Origin: Sulfitobacter alexandrii
GTDB lineage: Bacteria; Pseudomonadota; Alphaproteobacteria; Rhodobacterales; Rhodobacteraceae
Direction: 5' to 3'
DNA length: 64,000 nt
NCBI RefSeq assembly: GCF_001886735.1
Contig: NZ_CP018076.1
Location: 2,728,001 to 2,792,000 of the forward strand
In this document: positions 17,032 to 26,869 of the stretch, piece after piece
Numbering within the stretch: position 1 is the stretch's first letter
Layout of the letters: every line of letters begins with the position of its first letter
Notes under the pieces: model-generated
Databases searched by the model: none
What the model saw: the letters and a program-made list of their open reading frames with translations, nothing else
Told to the model about the DNA's origin: nothing
Translations under genes and position numbers: made by a program

Positions 17032-17730
17032 ATGAAACTCATCGTCGGCCTCGGCAACCCCGGCGCCAAGTACGCCCGGAACCGCCACAACATCGGCTTC
17101 ATGGCACTCGACCGCATCGCGGCCGAACACGGCTTTCCGGCATGGAAGGGCAAGCATCAGGGCGCCGTGAGCGAGGGGCGTTTCGGCAGCCTGCGCGCGG
17201 TGCTGCTCAAGCCCGAAACCTTCATGAACAACTCGGGCCAGTCGGTTCAGGCAGCGGCCAAGTTCTACAAGATCGAGCCGCAGGATGTCATTGTTCTGCA
17301 TGATGAAATCGACCTCGCGCCCGGCAAGGTCAAGTGCAAGACCGGCGGCGGCCACGCGGGCCACAACGGCCTGCGGTCGCTGCACCAGCACATCGGACCG
17401 GACTATCATCGCGTTCGGCTGGGCGTCGGCCATCCGGGTCACAAGGACGCCGTGCCGGGCTACGTGCTGCGCGATTTCCCCAAGGCCGACGAGGCATGGC
17501 TGGACGACGTGTTGCGCGGGATCGGCGAGGGCGCCCCGGACCTTGCCGCCTGGGATACGGCCAAGTTTCTCAACACCGTCGCGATGCGGGTCAACCCGCC
17601 GCGGTCCGGCACGGGAACGAAGGGGCCGCAGCCCGCGAAGCCCGCGCAAGAAACAGGGCCCGAACCAACAACGCCCGAACCGGATCCCGACAAGTCGCCC
17701 CTGCAGAAACTGATGGAACGCTTTCGGTGA
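17032..17730 (+). CDS. pth: Peptidyl-tRNA hydrolase
   Basis: Pth releases tRNA from peptidyl-tRNA that drops off ribosomes. The 232-residue protein has 'GLGNPGAKYARNRHNIGF' with catalytic H19, 'FMNNSGQSV', and 'VLHDEIDLAPGKVKCKTGGGHAGHNGL' with the key Asp. The tail beyond about residue 190 is Pro/Thr/Lys-rich and longer than in E. coli, as is common in this group. The start at 17032 has AGGAGA six bases upstream. The stop overlaps the next start as GTGA. Confidence 0.95.
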   Translation: MKLIVGLGNPGAKYARNRHNIGFMALDRIAAEHGFPAWKGKHQGAVSEGRFGSLRAVLLKPETFMNNSGQSVQAAAKFYKIEPQDVIVLHDEIDLAPGKVKCKTGGGHAGHNGLRSLHQHIGPDYHRVRLGVGHPGHKDAVPGYVLRDFPKADEAWLDDVLRGIGEGAPDLAAWDTAKFLNTVAMRVNPPRSGTGTKGPQPAKPAQETGPEPTTPEPDPDKSPLQKLMERFR

Positions 17731-18764
17731 ACCTGCGGGAAGCCTTCGAGTATCAGGCCGATACCTGCACCCGCCTCGGCTCTCCCTTCATGGGAAAACT
17801 GCTGACCATCCTCTCGGCAAACTGGCCCACCGACAGCGCATTGGGCCGCAAGTTCGCGGCCTTCGAGGGCGACATCGGCCCCGCGGGCCATTCCCTGCCC
17901 CTGCGCCTCGCGGGCGGTCTGCACGCGCTGGTGCTGAACCGTGCCTCCCCCGAACTGGCCGCGCTCTACCCGCCCCATGACGCCAGCGAGAGCGCCCTGC
18001 GCGATGCCGTGGTGGCGGCCCTGTCAAGGCACGAAGCCTTCCTTCTCGACTGGACCGACAGCGCGCCGCAAACCAACGAGGTCCGCCGTTCCGCCGCCCT
18101 GATCGCGGGCGCGCACGTGGCCGTTCAGCAGTTCGATCTGCCGATCCACCTCAGCGAGCTCGGCGCAAGCGGCGGTCTGAACCTGATGTGGGATCACTTC
18201 GCGCTGGAGATCGAAGGAACACGCTTCGGCGCGCAGACCCCGGTTCTCACCCTGACCCCGGAATGGGCGGGGCCGCTGCCGCCTTCCGCCCGGCCCCGCG
18301 TGGCCTCCCGCGCGGGCGTCGACCTGAACCCCCTCGATCCCGCGCAGGGCGAAGACCTCCTGCGGCTGACGGCCTATCTCTGGCCCGATCAGCCGCAGCG
18401 GCAGGTGCTGACCCGCGCCGCCGCCTCGGTGGCCACCGTGCCGGTCGTCCGCGGAGACGCCATAGACTGGCTCTCGCGCCGCCTGCCAAGCGCGCCCGAA
18501 AGACACCTCCACCTGATCCAGAATACCGTCGCGTGGCAGTATTTCCCCAAGTCCGCCCGCGACCGGGGCCGCGCCATGATCGAGGCCGCGGGCGCGCGCG
18601 CCACCGCGCACCGCCCGCTGGCGTGGCTGTCGATGGAAAGCGACGGTGACACAACGGGCAAGGCCGGGGCGGCCCTCGTTCTGCGGTTCTGGCCCGGCGA
18701 CGTCACGCTCGACCTCGGACGCGCCGATTTTCATGGCCGCTGGATCAACTGGACCCACGGCTGA
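17727..18764 (+). CDS. DUF2332 family protein
   Basis: A 345-residue soluble protein with the DUF2332 pattern: 'FEYQADTCTRLGSPFMGKLL', 'LSELGASGGLNLMWDHF', 'GVDLNPLDPAQGEDLLRLTAYLWPDQ' and 'QNTVAWQYFP'. The 'GASGGLN' and acidic motifs recall a methyltransferase-like fold, but no activity is established. It begins with GTG overlapping the pth stop by four bases, so it is translated from the pth transcript. An in-frame longer reading upstream is antisense-like and rejected. Confidence 0.82.
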   Translation: MNLREAFEYQADTCTRLGSPFMGKLLTILSANWPTDSALGRKFAAFEGDIGPAGHSLPLRLAGGLHALVLNRASPELAALYPPHDASESALRDAVVAALSRHEAFLLDWTDSAPQTNEVRRSAALIAGAHVAVQQFDLPIHLSELGASGGLNLMWDHFALEIEGTRFGAQTPVLTLTPEWAGPLPPSARPRVASRAGVDLNPLDPAQGEDLLRLTAYLWPDQPQRQVLTRAAASVATVPVVRGDAIDWLSRRLPSAPERHLHLIQNTVAWQYFPKSARDRGRAMIEAAGARATAHRPLAWLSMESDGDTTGKAGAALVLRFWPGDVTLDLGRADFHGRWINWTHG

Positions 18765-18821
18765 CACTGGTGCCGCGCGCCCCGCTGTGATTGGATGCCC
18801 CCGATAGGCAAGGAAACGGAC

Positions 18822-19976
18822 ATGCGCAGCTTTCTGAAATGGACCTTCCGCGCCCTGCTGTTGCTCATCGTGATCGCGGTGGCCGCGGGCCTGTGGAAAC
18901 GCGAGGAGATCACCCGGCTCATGGCCGTGAACTCGCTGTTCTCCGAGGAAAAGATCGTCGACAACTTCAGCCACATGGACCGTGCGTTCCTGACTACGGA
19001 GGTGCCGCGCGGCAACGGGCCGACCAGTCCGCTGCCCTACGGCCCGGATGCCGCCCTTCCTCCCGGCACCGATGACTGGGTGGAGGAACGCAGCCTGACG
19101 TCGTTGCTGGTGCTCAAGGACGGCGAGATCGTGCACGAAAGCTATTACCAGGGCACCTCTGCCGAGGACCGGCGGATCAGCTGGTCGGTGGCCAAGAGCT
19201 TCCTCTCGGCGCTCGTGGGCGTTCTGCTCGACGACGGCACCATCGAATCGATCGACGACCCGGTCACCAAGTACGCGTCCTTGCTGCAGGGCGGGGCCTA
19301 CGACGGCGCCAGCCTGCGGCAGGTTCTCAACATGGCGAGCGGTGTGACCTTCGACGAGGATTACCTGGACTTCAATTCCGACATCAACCGCATGGGCCGG
19401 GTGCTGGCACTGGGCGGCCGGATGGACGACTTCGCCGCCCACCTGACAGAAACCTTCGCCGAACCGGGAGAGACATGGAAATACGTCTCCATCGACACGC
19501 ATGTGATCGGCATGGTCGTGCGCGGGGCCGCGGGCAAGCCGGTGGCCGACCTGCTGAGCGAACACATCATCCAGCCGCTCGGGCTGGAATACGCCCCCTA
19601 TTATGTCACCGACGGGGTGGGCACCGCCTTCGTGCTCGGCGGTCTGAACCTGACCACGCGGGACTACGCCCGCTTCGGCCAGATGTACGCCCAGCGCGGC
19701 GCGTGGCAGGGTCGGCAGATCGTCCCGGCCGACTGGGTCGACGCCTCGACCGAGCCGAGCGCGCCGGGCGGCGCCGGCTACGGCTACCAGTGGTGGATCC
19801 CCGACGGGTCCGCGCCGGGCGAATACATGGCGCGCGGCATCTACGGGCAGTACATCTACATCGACACCGCGCGGCAGGTCGTCATCGTCACCACCGCCGC
19901 CGACCGCCAGTTCCGCGCCCCCGGCGCGAACGACCAGAACGTGGACATGTTCCGCGCCATCGCCCGAAACCTGTGA
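18822..19976 (+). CDS. Beta-lactamase-class-C-like serine hydrolase
   Basis: The 384-residue protein has an N-terminal membrane helix (about 10-24) and a serine hydrolase domain with S122-V-A-K125, a 'YVS' Tyr motif ('WKYVSIDTH') and a C-terminal 'YQWWIPDGS'. This is the CubicO/penicillin-binding-like fold, anchored outside the cytoplasmic membrane. The substrate is unknown; peptidoglycan peptides or small esters are possible. I chose 18822 because the ATG nine codons upstream is not followed by typical signal residues. The DUF2237 gene follows after seven bases. Confidence 0.82.
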   Translation: MRSFLKWTFRALLLLIVIAVAAGLWKREEITRLMAVNSLFSEEKIVDNFSHMDRAFLTTEVPRGNGPTSPLPYGPDAALPPGTDDWVEERSLTSLLVLKDGEIVHESYYQGTSAEDRRISWSVAKSFLSALVGVLLDDGTIESIDDPVTKYASLLQGGAYDGASLRQVLNMASGVTFDEDYLDFNSDINRMGRVLALGGRMDDFAAHLTETFAEPGETWKYVSIDTHVIGMVVRGAAGKPVADLLSEHIIQPLGLEYAPYYVTDGVGTAFVLGGLNLTTRDYARFGQMYAQRGAWQGRQIVPADWVDASTEPSAPGGAGYGYQWWIPDGSAPGEYMARGIYGQYIYIDTARQVVIVTTAADRQFRAPGANDQNVDMFRAIARNL

Positions 19977-19983
19977 GGACCGC

Positions 19984-20361
19984 ATGGAACCCGAAGACAG
20001 CATCAACGTGACCGGCGGGCCGCTGGCGGTCTGCGGCACCGACCCCGTCACCGGGTTCTTCCGCGACGGTCACTGCAACACCTGCGCCGCCGATCAGGGC
20101 AGCCACACGGTCTGCGCTGTCATGACCGCCGAATTCCTTGCCTATTCCAAGTACGTCGGCAACGATCTGAGCACGCCGCGGCCCGAGTACGGCTTTGCCG
20201 GTCTGAAACCGGGCGACCCGTGGTGCCTCTGCGCCAGCCGCTTCCTGCAGGCCGCCGACGAGGGCTGCGCGCCACGGGTGCACCTGGCCGCGACCCACCG
20301 GCGCGCACTGGACATCGTGCCGCTCGACGTGCTGCAGGCGCATGCCGCCGGCGGCGACTGA
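19984..20361 (+). CDS. DUF2237 family protein
   Basis: A 125-residue cytoplasmic protein with the DUF2237 signature: 'NVTGGPLAVCGTDPVTGFFRDGHCNT', 'HTVCAVMTAEFLAYSKYVGNDLSTPRPEYGF' and 'PGDPWCLCASRFLQA'. Several conserved Cys and His residues suggest metal binding or a redox role, but the family has no known function. It lies seven bases after the serine hydrolase and is likely in its operon. Confidence 0.85.
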   Translation: MEPEDSINVTGGPLAVCGTDPVTGFFRDGHCNTCAADQGSHTVCAVMTAEFLAYSKYVGNDLSTPRPEYGFAGLKPGDPWCLCASRFLQAADEGCAPRVHLAATHRRALDIVPLDVLQAHAAGGD

Positions 20362-20403
20362 CCACCGCCCCATCCGTCTCCCTCTCCGCTGAAAGGACAT
20401 GCC

Positions 20404-20991
20404 ATGAAGCCCTGCCTCGGCCCCGCCCTCGCCCTGCTGCTGACAGCCACCGCCGCCCCCGCGCAAGTCGACCTGCGTGCCGCGGACGCCGCCCGGCTCG
20501 ACGGGTTCGAAAGCGCCGCGGGCCGCGCGCTGCTGCAGGCGCTGGCCGGCGGCGCCGAGGGGGACGTGGCCGCGCTGGTTACGGCGCTCTCGGGCACGCC
20601 GCAGGTGGCCTTCGACGAAACGCTGGCGGGCGACTGGTCCTGCCGGACGATGAAACTGGGCGGCATCAGCGCGCTGGTGGTCTACACCGATTTCAGGTGC
20701 CGCTTCACCCTGCGCCCGGATGGCACCTTCGCCTTCGAGAAGCTCACGGGATCGCAACTGACACACGGCACGATCAGCTTCCGCGAGGGGCGCGCGGTCT
20801 ACGTGGGGGTCGGCTACGTGGCCGACGAAACTCCCGCCGATTATGCCGACCTTCCCGCCGATTTCGTCTCGGACGGTCGCGTCCAGACCGACGTGGCCGT
20901 GTTCGAGCGGGTCAGCCCGCGGCGCGCACGGCTGATGTTCCCCGCCCCGGCGGTGGAAAGCGACTTCGACATCCTCGAACTGACGCGCTGA
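20404..20991 (+). CDS. Secreted DUF4893-like protein
   Basis: The 195-residue protein has a signal peptide ('MKPCLGPALALLLTATAAPAQ') and a mature domain with 'FDETLAGDWSCRTMKLGG' and 'YTDFRCRFTLRPDGTFAFEKLTGSQ', which I associate with the DUF4893 family of periplasmic proteins. Two cysteines may form a disulfide. Function is unknown. It is the last gene before a strong GC hairpin shared with convergent trpB. Confidence 0.6.
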   Translation: MKPCLGPALALLLTATAAPAQVDLRAADAARLDGFESAAGRALLQALAGGAEGDVAALVTALSGTPQVAFDETLAGDWSCRTMKLGGISALVVYTDFRCRFTLRPDGTFAFEKLTGSQLTHGTISFREGRAVYVGVGYVADETPADYADLPADFVSDGRVQTDVAVFERVSPRRARLMFPAPAVESDFDILELTR

Positions 20992-21004
20992 TCTTCTTTA
21001 TGCC

Positions 21005-21043
21005 CCAAATACCTCCGGGGGTCCGGGGGCAGAGCCCCCGGGA
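21005..21043. terminator. Convergent terminator with Roseobacter-style repeat sequence
   Basis: CCGGGGGC (21023-21030) and GCCCCCGG (21034-21041) make an eight-pair stem around AGA. The preceding bases CCCAAATACCTCCGGGGG form part of a longer string that I recall as a recurrent terminator-like element in Rhodobacteraceae genomes. It sits between the ends of the DUF4893-like gene and trpB and can serve both. Recurrence elsewhere in this genome is not testable from this window. Confidence 0.6.
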
Positions 21044-21051
21044 CGTCCGTG

Positions 21052-22284
21052 TCAGGCGAAATCGCCCATCTCGAACCCCAGCGCCTTGGCGACGGTAAAG
21101 ATGTCCTTGTCGCCGCGGCCGCACATGTTCATGCAGATGATGTGATCCTTCGGCAGTTCCGGGGCGATCTTCATCACGTGGGCCAGCGCATGGCTCGGCT
21201 CCAGCGCCGGGATGATTCCCTCCAGCGCACAGCACTTCTGGAAGGCGGCCAGCGCCTCCTTGTCCGTGATGGACACATATTCCGCCCGCCCGATGTCATG
21301 CAGCCAGGCATGTTCCGGCCCGATACCCGGATAGTCGAGACCCGCCGAGATGCTGAACCCTTCGAGGATCTGCCCGTCCTCGTCCTGCAGCAGGTAGGTG
21401 CGGTTGCCGTGCAGCACGCCCGGCCGCCCCCCGGTGAGCGAGGCGCAATGCTCCATCTTCTCGTTCACGCCCTTGCCGCCGGCCTCGACCCCGATGATCC
21501 GGACCTCCTTGTCGTCGAGGAAGGGATAGAACAGCCCCATGGCGTTGGAGCCGCCGCCGATGGCGGCGATCACCGTGTCGGGGAAACGCCCCTCGGCCTC
21601 GGTCATCTGCTCGCGCACCTCCTTGCCGATGATCGACTGGAAGTCGCGGACCATCGCCGGATAGGGGTGCGGGCCCGCCACGGTGCCGATGCAGTAGAAG
21701 GTATCGCGCACGTTCGTCACCCAGTCGCGCAGCGCGTCGTTCATGGCGTCCTTCAGGGTGCCCCGCCCCGAGGTCACGGGAATGACCTCGGCGCCCAGCA
21801 GCTTCATGCGGAACACGTTGGGGGCCTGCCGCTCCACGTCGTGCGCCCCCATGTAGACCACGCATTTCAACCCGAACTTGGCGCAGACCGTGGCGGTCGC
21901 GACCCCGTGCTGCCCCGCCCCGGTCTCGGCGATGATGCGCTTCTTGCCCATGCGCCGGGCAAGGATGATCTGGCCCAGGACGTTGTTGATCTTGTGCGCG
22001 CCGGTGTGGTTCAGCTCGTCACGCTTCATGTACACCTTGGCCCCGCCAAGGTCTTCGGTCAGCCGTTCGGCAAAGTAGAGCGGGCTGGGCCGGCCGACGT
22101 AATGCTTCCACAGGAAATCCATCTCGTCCCAGAAGCTCTGGTCGGTCTTCGCGATCTCGTACTGTTCTTCCAGTTCGAGGATCAGCGGCATCAGCGTCTC
22201 GGACACGAAACGCCCGCCGAATTCGCCGAACCGCCCCTTCTCATCGGGACCGGTCATGAAGCTGTTGAATAGATCGTTGGCCAT
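21052..22284 (-). CDS. trpB: Tryptophan synthase beta chain
   Basis: A 410-residue PLP enzyme of standard length, which joins indole and serine to make tryptophan. The PLP lysine is K98 in '[14 protein letters not shown]', the catalytic region '[18 protein letters not shown]' follows, and the phosphate loop 'GGGSNAMG' is present. The ATG at 22284 gives the conserved '[20 protein letters not shown]'. Its partner trpA lies 11 kb upstream on the plus strand rather than beside it. Confidence 0.97.
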   Translation of the reverse strand: MANDLFNSFMTGPDEKGRFGEFGGRFVSETLMPLILELEEQYEIAKTDQSFWDEMDFLWKHYVGRPSPLYFAERLTEDLGGAKVYMKRDELNHTGAHKINNVLGQIILARRMGKKRIIAETGAGQHGVATATVCAKFGLKCVVYMGAHDVERQAPNVFRMKLLGAEVIPVTSGRGTLKDAMNDALRDWVTNVRDTFYCIGTVAGPHPYPAMVRDFQSIIGKEVREQMTEAEGRFPDTVIAAIGGGSNAMGLFYPFLDDKEVRIIGVEAGGKGVNEKMEHCASLTGGRPGVLHGNRTYLLQDEDGQILEGFSISAGLDYPGIGPEHAWLHDIGRAEYVSITDKEALAAFQKCCALEGIIPALEPSHALAHVMKIAPELPKDHIICMNMCGRGDKDIFTVAKALGFEMGDFA

Positions 22285-22388
22285 GGGATGCTCCTGCGAC
22301 TGCGCCGTGCAGATGTAACGCAGCAGCGCGGCGGGCGGAACCCCAAGACTGCGCCGCGCGGTCGACAGGACGATGCGCGCGGCCCGCG

Positions 22389-24320
22389 CTATTCGAGGAT
22401 CTTCAGCAGGCGCTGTTTCAGCCGGTCCTCCACCTTGTCCTTCACCGCCTCCTCGATCGACCTGCCGTCCTGCGGATCGAGGTCCAGTTCCTCGGCCAGT
22501 TTCTGCTTTACCCGGTCCTCGATCTGCGCCTTCTCGGCGGCAAAGTTCAGGTCCACCGCCGCCTTGAGGTCGGGCCGGATCGACGGGTCGGCCCAGGGGC
22601 CGCTGATGCGGACCGGCACCGCCAGCCCCCGGTCCCCGTTGACCCGCAGCGCCTTGGGGGTCACGGTATAGTCCAGTGTCTGCGCGCCGAGGTTCACCTG
22701 CCCCGCGCCGGTCGCGTTGAAATTGGGCAGCAGCAGCAACAGGTCGTCGTTGCGCAGCACCCCCGCGTCCATGGTGAATTTCGCCCCGAGGGAATCGAAG
22801 ATCGTCGTGCCCCCCTTCACGTCGAAGGATCCCAGCAGCGCATCCAGATCGATCCCCTCGATCGTGCCGCGCCCCACCTTGACCGCGCCCTTGCCCGACA
22901 GCGACCGCATGATCGCGTCCACGCTCTGCCCGACGCCGAGGAACGACACCTCCGCATCTCCCTGGCCGCTGAAGCGGGTGAGGTCCGCAAGGTCGGTCAG
23001 CAGCGGGTTCATCTGCACCCCCTGCGCCTGCACGGCCCCGCCCACCGACAGGCCGGAGCGGTTGTTCATCACGAACTGCCCGGTCAGCCGCCCGCCGTAG
23101 CCCGCGACCTCGCGCATCTCGAAGACCATCCTCGACCGGTCGTTGCTGAGCAGCGTGCGCGAGGCCCCCAGTTTCAGCGCGCCGAGGTCGATGCTGTCGG
23201 CGCTCAGGGCGATCTCCCCGTTGAAGGCGGCAAGGCCCGACGCGTCGATCGGCGCCGTCGACCAGCCGCCGCCACCGGCACCAGCCGTCGCGTCGGCCCC
23301 TTCCGCCGCGCCGCCGCCGGTCACCCCCGTCAGGTCCAGCGCCCCGGCGTTCAGCTGTGCGTTGACCTGCGGCGTGCCGTTCAGGCCGATGTCCGCCGCG
23401 CCGCGCAGCGTGTTGCCACCGAGGTCCGCCACCAGCTCGCGCAGCGACAGCCGGCGCTCCGGCGTCAGGGTGAGGTCCGTCGTCACGGCCAGCCGCTGCC
23501 CCAGCCCGCGCGGCAGGGCGACACCCGGCTGGCCCAACGCCGCAAGGAACGCGGCCGTGTCCGATGTATCGAACGCGACCCGTCCTGCCACGGCGCCGTT
23601 CAGCGCCGCCCGTCCGTCCAGCGTGACCTCGCCGGAGGGGGCCGTGACGGTGGCCTCGACCGGCTGCACCTCTCCGGCCAGAAACTGCGAGAACGCCCCG
23701 ATCCGCGCGGCGACGGTCACCGGCGCGCCCGCAGGCCGCAACACCGCACGCAGATCGGCAGGGCCGCTGCCCTCGGGCCAGTCCAGCGACAGATCGACAC
23801 CGCTATAGGTCAACAGGTCCGCCCCCTCGGCGTCGTAGATCAGCGTCGCGTCGGTGATGTTCAGCTTTTCGATCGCCACGGGCCGCGCCGTGCGTTCCGG
23901 CGCGGTCCCGGTCTCTATCTGCGCCGCGCCCGTGGCATCGGTGAACTGCCAGCTCGCCCGCCCGTCCCGGCGGCTTTCCAACCGGATCGTGGGGCTTTCC
24001 GCCGCGATGTTGGTGATCCTGATCTCCCCCCGCAGCAGCGCCATCGCATCCACGCCGATGGCGGCGTTGGAGGTGGACAGCATCGCCCCTTCCTTGGCCC
24101 AGTCGGCGTTCCCGACCTCGAGCCTGTCCGCGCTCACGCCCAGCACCGGCCAGAACGTCATGGAGACATCGCCGGTGATCGTCACGTCCCGCCCCGTGAC
24201 CTTGCGCAACTGGTCCGCCGCGATGCCGGCGATCCGTTCCGCCGGCAGCATCAGCAACCCGACCACCACCAGAACCACGATCAGCATCAATGCGCCGATG
24301 ATCCGAATGACCCACTTCAT
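22389..24320 (-). CDS. AsmA family protein
   Basis: This 643-residue envelope protein has one N-terminal membrane helix ('[19 protein letters not shown]') and the AsmA N-terminal domain ('[27 protein letters not shown]'). A long beta-rich periplasmic part ends with an AsmA_2-like region ('[20 protein letters not shown]…[19 protein letters not shown]'). AsmA-like proteins are thought to form lipid-carrying bridges in the periplasm. The ATG at 24320 precedes the helix. It is divergent from rimO with 61 bases between. Confidence 0.85.
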   Translation of the reverse strand: MKWVIRIIGALMLIVVLVVVGLLMLPAERIAGIAADQLRKVTGRDVTITGDVSMTFWPVLGVSADRLEVGNADWAKEGAMLSTSNAAIGVDAMALLRGEIRITNIAAESPTIRLESRRDGRASWQFTDATGAAQIETGTAPERTARPVAIEKLNITDATLIYDAEGADLLTYSGVDLSLDWPEGSGPADLRAVLRPAGAPVTVAARIGAFSQFLAGEVQPVEATVTAPSGEVTLDGRAALNGAVAGRVAFDTSDTAAFLAALGQPGVALPRGLGQRLAVTTDLTLTPERRLSLRELVADLGGNTLRGAADIGLNGTPQVNAQLNAGALDLTGVTGGGAAEGADATAGAGGGGWSTAPIDASGLAAFNGEIALSADSIDLGALKLGASRTLLSNDRSRMVFEMREVAGYGGRLTGQFVMNNRSGLSVGGAVQAQGVQMNPLLTDLADLTRFSGQGDAEVSFLGVGQSVDAIMRSLSGKGAVKVGRGTIEGIDLDALLGSFDVKGGTTIFDSLGAKFTMDAGVLRNDDLLLLLPNFNATGAGQVNLGAQTLDYTVTPKALRVNGDRGLAVPVRISGPWADPSIRPDLKAAVDLNFAAEKAQIEDRVKQKLAEELDLDPQDGRSIEEAVKDKVEDRLKQRLLKILE

Positions 24321-24381
24321 GCCCGCTCTCCTCGACCGACGAGGCTTTCCCAGCCCCCTTGCATCCTCTATAGCGCAGAAC

Positions 24382-25758
24382 ATGAGCACAAACCCACCAG
24401 ATCTTCGCCCCGATCTCGCGCCCCGCGCGCGGCTGGGCGACACCGGCCGCCCCGGCCAGCCGTCCATAGGCATGGTCAGCCTCGGCTGCCCCAAGGCGCT
24501 GGTGGATTCCGAACGGATTCTCACCCGGCTCCGGGCCGAGGGATACGGCGTCTCGCCTGACTACGCCGGGGCCGACGCGGTGATCGTGAACACATGCGGC
24601 TTTCTCGATTCGGCCAAGGCCGAGAGCCTCGAAGCCATCGGCGAGGCGCTGGCCGAGAACGGTCGCGTGATCGTGACCGGCTGTCTCGGGGCCGAGCCCG
24701 ACTACATCCGCGAACACCACCCCCGCATTCTCGCCGTGACCGGGCCGCACCAGTACGAACAGGTGCTCGACGCGGTGCACGCCGCGGTGCCGCCCGCGCC
24801 CGATCCCTTCATCGATCTGCTGCCCGCGCAGCAGGTCTCGCTGACGCCACGCCATTACAGCTACCTCAAGATTTCCGAGGGCTGCAATCACAAGTGCAAG
24901 TTCTGCATCATCCCCGACATGCGGGGACGGCTGCAGTCCCGCCCCGCCCATGCCGTGATCCGCGAGGCGGAAAAGCTGGTGGAGAACGGCGTGAAGGAGC
25001 TTCTGGTCATCAGCCAGGACACCTCCGCCTACGGCGTCGACATCAGGCACGCCGAAGACCGCGGCCACCGCGCCCATATCACCGACCTCGCCCGCGATCT
25101 GGGCAGTCTCGGCGCTTGGGTACGGCTGCACTACGTCTATCCCTACCCCCACGTGCGCAACCTCATCCCCCTGATGGCGGAAGGCCTGGTGCTGCCCTAC
25201 CTCGACATCCCGTTCCAGCACGCCCACCCCGATGTGCTCAAACGCATGGCGCGGCCCGCGGCGGCGGCGAAAACGCTCGACGAGATCGCCGCGTGGCGCG
25301 CGCAGTGCCCGGACATCACGCTGCGCTCCACCTTCATCGTCGGCTACCCCGGCGAGACCGAGGCCGAGTTCCAGACCCTGCTGGACTGGCTGGACGAGGC
25401 GCAGCTCGACCGCGTCGGCTGCTTCCAGTACGAAAACGTCGCGGGCGCACGGTCCAACGACCTGCCGGATCACGTCCCGGCAGAGGTCAAGCAGGACCGC
25501 TGGGACCGCTTCATGGAAAAGGCGCAGGCCATTTCCGAAGCCAAGCTCGCCGCCAAGGTGGGCCGGCGGATGGACGTCATCATCGACGAGATCGACGAAG
25601 ACGCCGCCACCTGCCGCACCAAGGCCGACGCCCCCGAGATCGACGGCAACCTCTTCATCGACGAGGATTTCTCCGATCTGACCGTCGGCGACATCGTCAC
25701 GGTCGAAGTCGAGGAAGCGGGCGAATACGATCTCTGGGGTCGGGTCGTCCCTGCCTGA
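24382..25758 (+). CDS. rimO: Ribosomal protein S12 methylthiotransferase RimO
   Basis: RimO adds a methylthio group to the S12 aspartate next to the decoding centre. The 458-residue protein has an N-terminal UPF0004 domain with three cluster Cys ('[12 protein letters not shown]', '[10 protein letters not shown]', '[10 protein letters not shown]') and a radical SAM motif 'CNHKCKFC'. It ends with a TRAM domain. Length and motif order are typical of RimO rather than MiaB. The ATG at 24382 gives an N-terminal extension of about 30 residues before the conserved domain. Confidence 0.95.
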   Translation: MSTNPPDLRPDLAPRARLGDTGRPGQPSIGMVSLGCPKALVDSERILTRLRAEGYGVSPDYAGADAVIVNTCGFLDSAKAESLEAIGEALAENGRVIVTGCLGAEPDYIREHHPRILAVTGPHQYEQVLDAVHAAVPPAPDPFIDLLPAQQVSLTPRHYSYLKISEGCNHKCKFCIIPDMRGRLQSRPAHAVIREAEKLVENGVKELLVISQDTSAYGVDIRHAEDRGHRAHITDLARDLGSLGAWVRLHYVYPYPHVRNLIPLMAEGLVLPYLDIPFQHAHPDVLKRMARPAAAAKTLDEIAAWRAQCPDITLRSTFIVGYPGETEAEFQTLLDWLDEAQLDRVGCFQYENVAGARSNDLPDHVPAEVKQDRWDRFMEKAQAISEAKLAAKVGRRMDVIIDEIDEDAATCRTKADAPEIDGNLFIDEDFSDLTVGDIVTVEVEEAGEYDLWGRVVPA

Positions 25759-25974
25759 TCCGCCCGGTTTTCCGCGCCGGAAAATTCACCCCGGTCGCCA
25801 CGCCGGCCTCGCCTGACATTCCTTCCCGGCCATGCCGCCGCCCCGCCGCGTCCCGGCGTCGGGCGTGACAATGCTGCGCGCACCGACCCGCCGCCGCGCA
25901 TTGCACATCTAGTTGAAATGCCGAGCCTGCACCCTACATCTTGAGCATGGAGACGAGGCGTTGTGAACCAATGC

Positions 25975-26003
25975 TTGAAAATGTTCTCTTTATGTTCTAT
26001 ATG
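25975..26003 (+). promoter_or_regulatory. Promoter with embedded LexA (SOS) box
   Basis: TTGAAA (25975-25980) and TATATG (25998-26003) are spaced by exactly 17 bases, a good -35/-10 pair. The spacer contains GTTC-N7-GTTC (25983-25997), the alphaproteobacterial LexA binding consensus. A repressor there would block RNA polymerase directly. The transcript start would fall about 24 bases ahead of the ATG at 26033, which also supports that start for the gene. Confidence 0.75.
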
Positions 26004-26032
26004 TGAAGCCAAGCAGCCGCGAGGTACTTCAG

Positions 26033-26389
26033 ATGACACCGGACCATGCCACGCCAGACCTTTTCGACCGTCGGGATGCGCAGCCCGACCTGCCGCTCGG
26101 CCCGCCCCTAGCCGCGACGGAAAAGCAGATGAGCTACGCGCGCATTCTCGCGTCCAAGACGGGCGACCCCCTGCCCAAGGGGATCGAACGCGACCGCGCG
26201 GCCCTCTCCGCCTGGATCGACGCCCACAGGGCCGCGCCGCCCGCGGGCAGGTTCGCCAACTACCCATCCTCCCGGCAGGTCGCCTTTGCCGAACGCATCG
26301 CCCGGCTGAAGCGGGGCAACGTCCCGCCGGAATGTTTTCAGGACAAGACGCTGATGTCGCGCTGGATCGACAGCAACAAGCCCCGCTAG
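26033..26389 (+). CDS. Small unknown protein, probable SOS-regulated gene
   Basis: A 118-residue basic protein that I cannot assign to a family. It has two similar modules: 'ATEKQMSYARILASKTGDPLPKGIERDRAALSAWIDAHR' and 'SSRQVAFAERIARLKRGNVPPECFQDKTLMSRWIDSNK'. Both have the order 'Q-x(3-4)-A-x-x-I-A…LSxWID', so an internal duplication is likely. There is no signal or membrane segment. The ATG at 26033 has GAGGT seven bases upstream. The LexA-box promoter upstream suggests a role in the DNA damage response. Confidence 0.7.
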   Translation: MTPDHATPDLFDRRDAQPDLPLGPPLAATEKQMSYARILASKTGDPLPKGIERDRAALSAWIDAHRAAPPAGRFANYPSSRQVAFAERIARLKRGNVPPECFQDKTLMSRWIDSNKPR

Positions 26390-26426
26390 GCCTGTACGGG
26401 TCGCCCCGCCGCCCTACTTTCGCGGT

Positions 26427-26801
26427 ATGAACGACGACACCAAGGTTCTTTACAACGCATCCTGCCCCGTGTGCAGCCGGGAAGTAAACCACTACGCGCG
26501 GCTGAGCGACCGTCAGGCGCTGCCCATCACCTACGACGACCTGTCGGACAGCGACCGGCTGGCGGACTGGGGCATCAGCGCGGACGACGCCGCGAAACGC
26601 CTGCACGTGCGAAAGGACGGGCAGACCTACGCGGGCCTGCCGGCCTTCATCGTGCTCTGGCGCGAGATCCCCCAGACCCGGTGGCTTGCGCGGGTATTCT
26701 CGCTGCCCGGCCTGCACGGCACGGCGTCATGGCTCTATGACCGGGTTCTCGCGCCCCTGCTCTACCGGCTGCACCTGCGGCGGCAGTCCCGCGGCGGGTA
26801 A
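26427..26801 (+). CDS. DCC-family thiol-disulfide oxidoreductase (DUF393)
   Basis: The 124-residue protein matches DUF393. The N-terminal motif reads 'YNASCPVCSREVNHY', keeping C-x-x-C of the thioredoxin-like family but with Asn and Ser where the usual Asp residues of the DxxDC signature stand. 'GLPAFIVLWREIPQTRWLARVFSLPG' is typical. The function in cells is not defined. It starts 37 bases after the probable SOS gene and might share its transcript. Confidence 0.8.
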   Translation: MNDDTKVLYNASCPVCSREVNHYARLSDRQALPITYDDLSDSDRLADWGISADDAAKRLHVRKDGQTYAGLPAFIVLWREIPQTRWLARVFSLPGLHGTASWLYDRVLAPLLYRLHLRRQSRGG

Positions 26802-26869
26802 CGACACCGTCAGTCAGGCTGACGAAGGGTCATCATGGAAACTTCATGCAGGCGTGTTAGCCTCGTTTC

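Noticed and set aside
23803..25473. Minus-strand 556-codon frame opposite rimO
   Set aside because: Composition typical of antisense frames in high-GC DNA; rimO on the plus strand has all motifs.
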